Shown here piece after piece: positions 1 to 5,830 of a stretch of DNA of 8,130 bases. Position 1 is the stretch's first letter. Each line of letters begins with the position of its first letter. The translations under genes were made by a program, and so were the position numbers. The notes under the pieces were generated by a model, which saw only the letters and a program-made list of their open reading frames with translations, was not told where the DNA came from and did no database searches. This DNA comes from an uncultured Clostridia bacterium. GTDB taxonomy: Bacteria; Bacillota; Clostridia; Oscillospirales; CAG-272. The stretch spans positions 1 through 8,130 of the forward strand of contig CALGZV010000116.1 in NCBI GenBank assembly GCA_937934385.1, read 5' to 3'.

Positions 1-9
1 CCTCCGCTC
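1..9 (-). promoter_or_regulatory. Probable ribosome binding site of an off-window minus-strand gene
   Basis: The minus strand reads GAGCGGAGG directly after the terminator U-tract, and GGAGG is a near-perfect anti-16S match. The start codon would lie about 5 to 10 bases beyond the left edge, so the gene itself cannot be identified. GAGCGGAG is exactly complementary to CTCCGCTC earlier in the same leader (plus 127-134), so the site could be masked by RNA pairing. Confidence 0.42.
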
Positions 10-57
10 AAAAATAAAAAATCGCGATAAACATCTGTATACAGCATGTCTCCGCAA
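10..57 (-). terminator. Intrinsic terminator inside the minus-strand leader
   Basis: On the minus strand, TTGCG (plus 53-57) pairs with CGCGA (22-26). The stem continues through G·U and A-U pairs with one bulged A to ACAT/ATGT (46-49 with 31-34), and after a bulged G to CTG/CAG (42-44 with 35-37) around a TATA loop. It is followed at once by six U, one A and five U (plus 21 down to 10). On the plus strand the hairpin is preceded by A-runs and lacks a U-tract, so only the minus direction makes sense. Its position between a promoter and a ribosome site suggests regulated read-through. Confidence 0.68.
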
Positions 58-159
58 TCATAAGAGCGCAAATTTTATCAGCGCAATATTGACCTAAATG
101 CTTTAAACATACGCAGCATAAGGTGAGAGCGGAGCGCTCTGCTTACTCATTTATAAATG

Positions 160-188
160 ATTATACCACTCTCTGTATAACATGTCAA
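160..188 (-). promoter_or_regulatory. Divergent sigma-A-type promoter, minus strand
   Basis: Read on the minus strand, this is TTGACA (plus positions 183-188), a 17-bp spacer, then TATAAT (160-165). The spacer ends in TGG, giving an extended -10 element. Both hexamers match consensus exactly. Transcription would start near position 153 and run leftwards off the window. No other gene explains a minus-strand promoter here, so it should serve the leader or small RNA at 1-153. Confidence 0.78.
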
Positions 189-232
189 TAGTTTTTACAG
201 AAAAAATTTATTTTCTAAAATAAAAATTCGGT

Positions 233-254
233 TGTTATTCAAATGTTATTCAAA
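233..254. repeat. Perfect tandem repeat of an 11-bp unit
   Basis: TGTTATTCAAA occurs twice head to tail (233-243 and 244-254). It lies between the two divergent promoters, about 65 bp upstream of the plus-strand -35 and about 45 bp upstream of the minus-strand -35. A two-turn direct repeat in this position could bind a regulator of either promoter, but it could also be chance in AT-rich DNA. Confidence 0.55.
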
Positions 255-299
255 AATAATTAAAAACCACCGTCAGAACGATGCTGTTAAACACAATAT

Positions 300-321
300 C
301 AAAACCTTGCAAAACCACTTG
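300..321. repeat. Imperfect direct repeat at the plus-strand -35 box
   Basis: CAAAACCTTG (300-309) is followed immediately by CAAAACCACTTG (310-321), the same unit with two extra bases. The second copy overlaps the TTGAAA -35 box of the plus-strand promoter, so a protein bound here would affect transcription of the 425-5479 block. No known operator is recognised. Confidence 0.35.
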
Positions 322-347
322 AAAAATGCAGTTCGGTATGATATAAT
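319..347 (+). promoter_or_regulatory. Extended -10 promoter for the 425-5479 gene block
   Basis: TTGAAA (319-324), a 17-bp spacer, and TATAAT (342-347) with TGA just before it (339-341), which is an extended -10. Transcription should start near 353-355. This leaves about 70 nt of leader before the TTG start at 425, but only about 20 nt and no ribosome site before the ATG at 374. Confidence 0.75.
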
Positions 348-405
348 TATTTTATATATCTATATGTAGTATTATGTCGGATCTGGTTGTCATGCAGACT
401 CGCGC

Positions 406-413
406 AAAGGAGG
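406..413 (+). promoter_or_regulatory. Ribosome binding site that fixes a TTG start at 425
   Basis: AAAGGAGG (406-413), extended by T414, is a near-perfect Shine-Dalgarno sequence lying 11 bases before an in-frame TTG at 425. The ATG 51 bases further upstream (374) has only AT-rich sequence before it. The strong site would otherwise sit uselessly inside the coding region. Confidence 0.75.
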
Positions 414-424
414 TAGTATCAGAA

Positions 425-2377
425 TTGAATAACACACATATATACGACCTCCGTATAGCCCCTCCCGGATACAGCGGAAAAACAAGCCTTCACGACGGAA
501 CCCGGCTTATACAGATAAACGGTTCCGATAATGCATCAGCAAACAGGCATAATAACCGCGGGCAACGTACTGTCAGCGCTGAGACAGCAGGTGAGCAGAA
601 AAACCGCAAACATCATGACAAAACAAAAGATCCGCGACCGATAAACGGACAACCCGGCAGACAAGCACCTCCGCAAGCAGTAAACGCTCAAAACCGAAGT
701 TATAAAAGCAAAACAGATTTTCCGGATAATTACATACGCTCAGATAAAGATAATAAAAAATACGCAGCACGTCCGGGAAATATCGATATGCAAAAACCGT
801 CTGTCAATACAAAGCAGAGAAACATTAATACAAAAAAAATAAATGCAGATAAACCGATAAAAGACAATAATTCTCCTGTGTACGGTGATTACTTTGCCGA
901 TAAAAGCGGCAATACCGACGGAAGATTGAAAGACAGAAAAGCAGCAGGGAATATAGGACGGCAAACGGACGGTAACAGGACAGAATCACGCGTAAATGAC
1001 CGCGAACGTATACAACACAACAATCAAAAAACACGTGCCGGCACATATTATGCAAAAGAAACGGCCGAAACCGTGCGAAACAGCGCACGTAATAATGAAA
1101 CCCGCAGCGAAAGCAATCAAAACAGACGTACGCCTCCTGAAAATAAATATATCCGCGCCCAAAACGATCAAAATATACGTGACATACGTACATCATATAA
1201 TACACGTTCTCTCTCTGAGTACAAAGATCAGCGCAAAAAAATAAATTCATTACAAACATCTGATAAAGATATACATACAGCATCCGACGGAAGAATATCT
1301 GAAGAACAAAGCGGACGTATGTCCCGCGAAAAGAAAAGATATAATTATAACAAAAATCAGCAACTCAGCGAAAACAGCCGATATGATACAGACCGGCCTA
1401 ATCCGTACAATCCGAATCCCGTATACAGCTACGGAAGCAGAAGCTCTGAAAACCCGCCGGAAAATTACCGCCGCTCATCGGGTCAGAAGTCAAAACATGC
1501 GCACAAATCCGAAAGACCGAAAATGACGTCCGAAGAACGCCGTATGATGGCGGCTGCCGAAGAAGCGCGGAAAAAAGCTGAAACGCAGTTTAAGCGCGAA
1601 GCAGATGAACGGAAAAAAGCAAATAACAAACTCAGGCGCGCCGAGATACAAAAACACAGAAAAGCATTTGTAAAAGAATTAGGAGCGGAAATTTCCGGAA
1701 TGCTGATCGATTCTGTCCCGCTTTTTATTATGTTTCTTATTTCAACAGCGCTCATCGGCGGAATCGCGGTAATGTCATTCGCCGTCGCACTGCGTTTAAA
1801 TTTCTCCAACAAGCCGGATACGGTGATTTATCAGATAGGCGAAGATAAAGAGAGCGGCACCGAAACATTCCGTCTTTCAGCGGATAAATATATCAGAGAC
1901 GGGGTCCTCTATATGAGTATGGACGATTTTGCCGAAAGATTCGAATTTACAACCGTCGGAACTCCCGACGAGCTTAAGTATATTTCAAGAGTCAGTGAAA
2001 ATATAATGAAAGTAAAAGTAGGATCTTCAGCTGTTACAGTAAACAATATTTCCCTGCGTCTTTCTGCACCTGTGATACAAAGCGAAAATGAAATACTTGT
2101 ACCGTATGACTTTTTCGCAAGCTACGTATCCGGTTTCTCTATATCGTATGACAGCGAAAAATCAAAGATAAAGCTTCTCCGTGATATAACCGATTATACG
2201 GTTTCGGTAGGAGAAGGAAAGCTCCCTGTATATGCAAACGCAGGCTTTATTCCATCCGGATACAGTGAAACACCCAATATAAACGAAAATTCGCTTCCGG
2301 CTGATATATACACCGCTACAGACCCGAATCCTGCACTGCCGGAACCGGAACCTCCGGTGGCGAATACGACTCAATAA
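425..2377 (+). CDS. Bitopic membrane protein with long disordered cytosolic tail and external stalk-like domain
   Basis: No named family covers the whole protein (650 residues from TTG 425; 667 from the in-frame ATG at 374, which lacks a ribosome site). Residues about 1-365 are low-complexity and rich in Asn, Arg, Lys, Asp, Ser, Gln and Tyr, almost certainly disordered. Residues about 369-424 are a charged, Ala/Glu/Lys/Arg-rich helix, probably coiled coil. A single hydrophobic span follows (about 430-457). Residues about 478-588 resemble the copper amine oxidase N-terminal (stalk) domain common in Gram-positive envelope proteins: two copies of a strand-helix pattern ending in an ILVPYDFF segment and a KIKLLRD strand. 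The C-terminus is a short Pro/Glu-rich tail. By the positive-inside rule the basic tail is cytosolic and the stalk-like domain external. It is the first gene of a probable operon with the carboxypeptidase 66 bp downstream. The stalk-domain match is moderate, and enzymatic activity is not expected. Confidence 0.85.
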   Translation: MNNTHIYDLRIAPPGYSGKTSLHDGTRLIQINGSDNASANRHNNRGQRTVSAETAGEQKNRKHHDKTKDPRPINGQPGRQAPPQAVNAQNRSYKSKTDFPDNYIRSDKDNKKYAARPGNIDMQKPSVNTKQRNINTKKINADKPIKDNNSPVYGDYFADKSGNTDGRLKDRKAAGNIGRQTDGNRTESRVNDRERIQHNNQKTRAGTYYAKETAETVRNSARNNETRSESNQNRRTPPENKYIRAQNDQNIRDIRTSYNTRSLSEYKDQRKKINSLQTSDKDIHTASDGRISEEQSGRMSREKKRYNYNKNQQLSENSRYDTDRPNPYNPNPVYSYGSRSSENPPENYRRSSGQKSKHAHKSERPKMTSEERRMMAAAEEARKKAETQFKREADERKKANNKLRRAEIQKHRKAFVKELGAEISGMLIDSVPLFIMFLISTALIGGIAVMSFAVALRLNFSNKPDTVIYQIGEDKESGTETFRLSADKYIRDGVLYMSMDDFAERFEFTTVGTPDELKYISRVSENIMKVKVGSSAVTVNNISLRLSAPVIQSENEILVPYDFFASYVSGFSISYDSEKSKIKLLRDITDYTVSVGEGKLPVYANAGFIPSGYSETPNINENSLPADIYTATDPNPALPEPEPPVANTTQ

Positions 2378-2429
2378 TCTCAGTACCCCGTTCAGTAATT
2401 AAATTTTACATTTAATCATAAATTTTTGC

Positions 2430-2446
2430 GAGGTTGATACAAATTG
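2430..2446 (+). promoter_or_regulatory. Ribosome binding site and TTG start of the carboxypeptidase gene
   Basis: GAGGT (2430-2434) lies 10 bases before TTG (2444-2446). No ATG or GTG in this frame sits upstream with a better site, and the next in-frame ATG (2519) would remove part of the basic tail. The start context TTG GAT AAC resembles the TTG AAT AAC of the gene before it. Confidence 0.65.
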
Positions 2447-3499
2447 GATAACCGAAACAATTATACGAAACAAAATCACGGAAATATTCAGTACCGTGCT
2501 AACGCGCCTAAAAGACCGATGCAGAATCCTTCGGCGCGGACACCGGAAAATACTGAAAACGCATATATACGTGATACCTCAAGAGCGCGTATCGAACGCG
2601 CAAAAGCACGCGAAAGGCGCAGGCGCAGACGCCGGATCATAAATATAACCACTATGTTTGTGCTTTTCGCCGTACTCATCCTGATAATTGCGGTAATTGC
2701 TAAAATTATATCCGGAGATTCCGAACCGTCAGTAAAACCTGACGGAAATACGGCATTGCCATCTCAGACAGATACAGCTGAAAAGACAGATACCGTCACC
2801 GACGCTGTGACAGAACCGCTGACAGGTCCTGCGGCATACGGCATAACATTTGTTTCCGACCTTTCGGAATATGAGCAATACATGGATCCGGAAAACCGAA
2901 ATGACTATATGACAGTAGTAAACAAAGGATCTCTTCTTGACGAAAACTACAAGCCTGACGATCTTGCCGATCTTACCGATACACGTGCAGACGGACGCGA
3001 AACTCAGAAGATGAGACTTGCCGCCGCAAAAGCTATCGAGGCAATGTTTATTGAAATGCGCGCAAGCGGATATACAGACGTTTCGATAACGAGTGCTTAC
3101 CGTCCATACAGCCAGCAAAAATATCTGTTCGAAAATTATACCGCGTCCGAGCTGAAAAGCCATCCGGGCTGGACACTGGAACAGGCAGAGGCGGAAGTCG
3201 AAACATACTCGGCGCGCCCCGGAACAAGCGAACATCAGACAGGACTTTGCTGCGACCTGCACAATCTTCCGTCGGCAAACAAACGCTTTGCAAACGAAGA
3301 AGCCTATACATGGCTTTGTGACAATGCGTGGAAATTCGGTTTTATACTTCGCTATCCCGAAGATAAAACAGCAACAACAGGATACGATTTCGAGCCGTGG
3401 CATTACCGCTTCGTCGGACGCTATCACGCGCAGAAGATCCACGAACAAGGGTTATGCCTCGAAGAATATGCCGCACAGCAAAATCAGGTCACAAATTAA
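2444..3499 (+). CDS. Membrane-anchored D-alanyl-D-alanine carboxypeptidase, M15B (VanY) family
   Basis: Predicted zinc peptidase removing the terminal D-Ala from peptidoglycan stem peptides outside the cell. The 351-residue protein starts with a basic Asn/Arg-rich cytosolic tail (1-65) ending in seven arginines, then one membrane span (about 66-89), a Thr/Asp-rich linker (about 90-130) and the catalytic domain (about 135-345). Visible family motifs are SAYRPYSQQ (217-225), SEHQTGLCCD with zinc ligands His264 and Asp271, and EPWHYR with catalytic Glu317 and zinc ligand His320. All catalytic residues are present, so it should be active. The usual Ala of the SxHxxGxAxD motif is Cys269 here. It has no cleavable signal peptide, and the span acts as an anchor. 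It lies between the stalk-like membrane protein and the glycoside hydrolase gene (45 bp downstream). L,D- or dipeptidase specificity within M15 cannot be excluded. There is no vanA-type resistance context, so a housekeeping wall role is more likely. Confidence 0.92.
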   Translation: MDNRNNYTKQNHGNIQYRANAPKRPMQNPSARTPENTENAYIRDTSRARIERAKARERRRRRRRIINITTMFVLFAVLILIIAVIAKIISGDSEPSVKPDGNTALPSQTDTAEKTDTVTDAVTEPLTGPAAYGITFVSDLSEYEQYMDPENRNDYMTVVNKGSLLDENYKPDDLADLTDTRADGRETQKMRLAAAKAIEAMFIEMRASGYTDVSITSAYRPYSQQKYLFENYTASELKSHPGWTLEQAEAEVETYSARPGTSEHQTGLCCDLHNLPSANKRFANEEAYTWLCDNAWKFGFILRYPEDKTATTGYDFEPWHYRFVGRYHAQKIHEQGLCLEEYAAQQNQVTN

Positions 3500-3544
3500 A
3501 AAATATAAAAATCACAGTTCATAAGGTAAAACAAGAGGTACAAA

Positions 3545-5479
3545 ATGGCAAAATACGTTCCCTATCCGCTTTTTCACGATGATATGCCTGTAGACATATC
3601 CTTTGTATTCGAGTCCGAGCGCCCCGCAGGAAAGCACGGCTTTATGCGTGCATGCGGAGATCATTTTGAATTTGAGGACGGCACCAAAGTGCGCTTCTGG
3701 GGTGTTAACTTCAACGGCGGCGCATGCTTCCCCACACATGAATATTCAGAAATAGTTGCCGAAAGACTTGCAAAAACAGGCTGCAATATAGTCCGCTTTC
3801 ATCAGCTCGACGCTGAGTGGGACTGCCCCAATATCTTCTCCTTGACGCGCGGGAAGCGCCTTGCTTCAACAAGAGAACTTGATCCGCGAAGCATGGAGCG
3901 TCTCGATTATCTTATCTACTGTCTCAAGCAACAAGGTATCTACTGCTATCTCGACATGCTCACCTACAGACGTTACAAATCCGGAGATGAAGTCGAAGCC
4001 GCAGAGGACATGATAGATTCCACAAAATATCCGTTCAACTGTTTCGACAGACGCATGATCGAGCTTCAGAAGGAATTCATTCACGACATCTGGAATCATT
4101 TCAACCCGTACACCTGTGAAAAATACAAGGACGATCCGGTATTCGTCATGACCGAGATCATCAACGAAAACGATCTTTTCAGCAAGCCTAACTTCACCGT
4201 CGAGCCCTATACTTCCAAGTTTCGTGAAATGTTCGCCGCATGGCTTTCAGAAAACGGTATTGAATTCGACGCGGCAAACTGCGATCTTACCGCGAACGAC
4301 GACGTGCTTTCAGACTTTAAGGTACATGTGGAAAGAAAATATTTCCGTGAAATGCGCGACTATATGATATCTATCGGAGTTAAAATACCGATAACCGGAA
4401 CCAACTGGTTCTTCAACGATGCACTTACAAGCGCGCACACCGAAATGGACTTCATGGATACACATTCATATTTCTATGACTGGCGTTGGAATGACCACTG
4501 CACACGTCTTGACTCGCTCACCGACCAGGAGGACTGCGACCTTGCGAGAATCCTGCGCGAACGCGTCGACGGACTTCCTTTCTTTGTCTCCGAATGGGAT
4601 ATGCCGTGGCCTAACCCTTGCAGAGCAGAAAGTCCGCTCCTCTTCGCTGCGGCAGGCTCATATCAGGATTGGTCAGGCTTTGCAATACATACATATGCCT
4701 ATACAACACGCCTCGATAAGCTCGATATTCTCGGAAAGGAAATCATTCCGCCGTGCATCGACGGCGTAGGATACCGCGAGGGAGTATTCTCTGTATGGAA
4801 CGATCCCGCAAAATTCGGCATGTTCCTGCACAGCGCACTTATAACCAGACGCGAGGATGTAAAGCCCGCATTAGATAAAGTTACAATAAAGGTCGGAAAC
4901 GATGCACAGGAGGCATTCCGCGCAGCTACCGAGTACAAGAAAGTCGGTGTAAGCTTTGACCGCGGCGAAGATGCATCCAAGCCTCTGTTTGACGTAGATG
5001 CAGGAGAAGTCACCTCTACCGACGGCCAGCTCTACCGAAGCTGGAAAAAGAATTTCGGATACATAAACTCCGAAAGAACAAAAGCGGTATACGGCAGACT
5101 CGGCAAAAACGGCGAAATCGCAATGGACGGTCTGACCGTAAAAGCTGACAGCGATTGCGGTGTAATTGCAATATCTTCCCTTTCGGACGCTCCGCTCTCA
5201 GAGACAGACAATATACTTATTACCGCCCTGTGCGATGCAGTAAATACCGATATGAAATGGGACGGAGACCATATGCTTGAATACGGTCACGCACCTGTTC
5301 AGGTAAAGGTCATGGAAGCAGAGATCAAACTGCGCGTATGCGGTAAAATGAGGATCCGCTCGGTAGGACCGGAAGCCCAGTATACCGGAGAGATACCGAC
5401 CGAGTACAAGGACGGCTTCATCAGCTTTAAGCTCGGAGACGTTCATCCCGGAATGTACTATCTTATGACACGTGAATAA
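3545..5479 (+). CDS. Cytosolic family-5-like glycoside hydrolase (cellulase-type TIM barrel)
   Basis: A 644-residue protein with no signal peptide or membrane span, so it should act inside the cell, probably on imported oligosaccharides; the substrate cannot be told. The start is well supported (AAGAGG at 3533-3538, 6 bases before ATG). The N-terminus has the VRFWGVNFNG segment (about 49-58) typical of these enzymes, then a clan-A barrel: NIVRFH with Arg84; IINEN with the likely acid/base Glu208; HSY (307-309); and VSEWD with the likely nucleophile Glu350. The order and spacing of these four elements fit glycoside hydrolase family 5. Residues about 430-644 form a beta-rich C-terminal domain with a GEVTSTDGQLYRSW stretch, a pattern I associate with accessory domains of such intracellular enzymes. 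It is the last gene of the probable operon. Related clan-A families (for example GH2 or GH39-like barrels) are the main alternatives. Confidence 0.82.
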   Translation: MAKYVPYPLFHDDMPVDISFVFESERPAGKHGFMRACGDHFEFEDGTKVRFWGVNFNGGACFPTHEYSEIVAERLAKTGCNIVRFHQLDAEWDCPNIFSLTRGKRLASTRELDPRSMERLDYLIYCLKQQGIYCYLDMLTYRRYKSGDEVEAAEDMIDSTKYPFNCFDRRMIELQKEFIHDIWNHFNPYTCEKYKDDPVFVMTEIINENDLFSKPNFTVEPYTSKFREMFAAWLSENGIEFDAANCDLTANDDVLSDFKVHVERKYFREMRDYMISIGVKIPITGTNWFFNDALTSAHTEMDFMDTHSYFYDWRWNDHCTRLDSLTDQEDCDLARILRERVDGLPFFVSEWDMPWPNPCRAESPLLFAAAGSYQDWSGFAIHTYAYTTRLDKLDILGKEIIPPCIDGVGYREGVFSVWNDPAKFGMFLHSALITRREDVKPALDKVTIKVGNDAQEAFRAATEYKKVGVSFDRGEDASKPLFDVDAGEVTSTDGQLYRSWKKNFGYINSERTKAVYGRLGKNGEIAMDGLTVKADSDCGVIAISSLSDAPLSETDNILITALCDAVNTDMKWDGDHMLEYGHAPVQVKVMEAEIKLRVCGKMRIRSVGPEAQYTGEIPTEYKDGFISFKLGDVHPGMYYLMTRE

Positions 5480-5830
5480 AAAAGTGCTGTCTCTGTTCTA
5501 AATATCTGCTCAAGGAAAACTACATATATTATGTTCCAAAGGGCAAAGTACAGATTGCTCTTAATACACTGTCACTTCTTTTTTTAAACTTCAAATTAAA
5601 AAATGCTTATCCTATCGAATGTAAGATTCGGTTTGATAAGCATTTTTATTGTGCAACAATGAAATTCCGTGGTGCCCGCACACAATCTATTATTAAGTCA
5701 GCAGGTAGTGTTCATATTTTAACATCATAATGCGTATTTAAAACAGAAAATGGGAATACTTTTGAGTAATACATTGTAAAAATCAGTGTAAATATCAAAA
5801 TATTAATTTAAACAGGTACGGTATATTTAA
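5480..5830. other. Intergenic region between glycoside hydrolase and lactate dehydrogenase genes
   Basis: 351 bp with no credible gene on either strand. Bases 5480-5598 are a noncoding tail before the terminator at 5599-5650. Overlapping the terminator's end is a palindrome, ATTGT-GCA-ACAAT (5648-5660), and a small GTGC/GCAC hairpin lies at 5672-5681. TGTAAA occurs twice, 12 bases apart (5775-5780, 5787-5792). The lactate dehydrogenase promoter must lie within about 5655-5825, but I find no hexamer pair with good spacing: TTGAGT (5762-5767) is the best -35 candidate without a matching -10. This suggests a weak or activator-dependent promoter. Confidence 0.5.
5599..5650 (+). terminator. Intrinsic terminator after the glycoside hydrolase gene
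   Basis: AAAAATGCTTATC (5599-5611) pairs over 13 bp with GATAAGCATTTTT (5635-5647). Inside lies a second helix, CGAAT/ATTCG (5616-5620 with 5626-5630), around a GTAAG loop, separated by a 4-by-4 internal loop. The T-rich right arm supplies the U-tract on the plus strand, and the A-run on the left could do the same on the minus strand. It lies 120 bp past the stop at 5479, an unusually long 3' tail. Confidence 0.75.

Larger units (their letters stand above)
1..153 (-). ncRNA. Putative attenuator-type leader RNA or small RNA, minus strand
   Basis: This is the stretch transcribed from the minus-strand promoter at 160-188. It has no convincing open reading frame. It contains a local hairpin (AGAGC/GCTCT, plus 126-130 and 136-140), a possible ATGCT/AGCAT helix (98-102 with 115-119), a possible long-range 7-bp helix (AGAGCGC at 134-140 with 63-69), an intrinsic terminator (10-57), and finally GAGCGGAGG (1-9), which looks like a ribosome binding site for a gene starting just beyond the edge. 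The order promoter, structured RNA, terminator, ribosome site is that of riboswitches, ribosomal-protein leaders and other attenuators. I do not recognise a known class: no T-box AGGGTGG element or common riboswitch core was seen. If the terminator is constitutive, the product would be a small RNA of about 140 nt. Confidence 0.5.

Noticed and set aside
8..61. Minus-strand short frame of 17 codons (MIAETCCIQMFIAIFYF) and a 13-codon frame (MLRMFKAFRSILR, plus about 78-119) inside the leader, as possible leader peptides
   Set aside because: Neither has a ribosome binding site, and the first overlaps the terminator hairpin, whose bases explain its codons. Kept only as a remote possibility.
825..1283. 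Long minus-strand open frame (152 codons) opposite the first gene
   Set aside because: It is opposite a low-complexity A-rich coding region, is rich in Cys, Phe, Tyr and Arg as expected from the complement of Asn/Lys codons, and has no promoter or ribosome site.
2398..2416. AT-only hairpin (ATTAAAT/ATTTAAT) between the first two genes as a terminator
   Set aside because: It has seven A-T pairs only, no GC, and no U-tract directly after the stem. It is too weak to split the operon.
2729..3448. Minus-strand open frame of 239 codons opposite the carboxypeptidase gene
   Set aside because: The plus strand encodes an unmistakable M15 peptidase with all catalytic residues. The opposite frame is Cys/Phe/Arg-rich with no recognisable domain.
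5648..5660. Confident Rex operator upstream of ldh
   Set aside because: Only five-base half-sites with a three-base gap, unlike the usual longer inverted repeat, and it overlaps the upstream terminator. Reported only as a weak finding.
5672..5681. GTGC/GCAC hairpin as an operator or terminator
   Set aside because: A four-base stem with a two-base loop and no U-tract is expected by chance.
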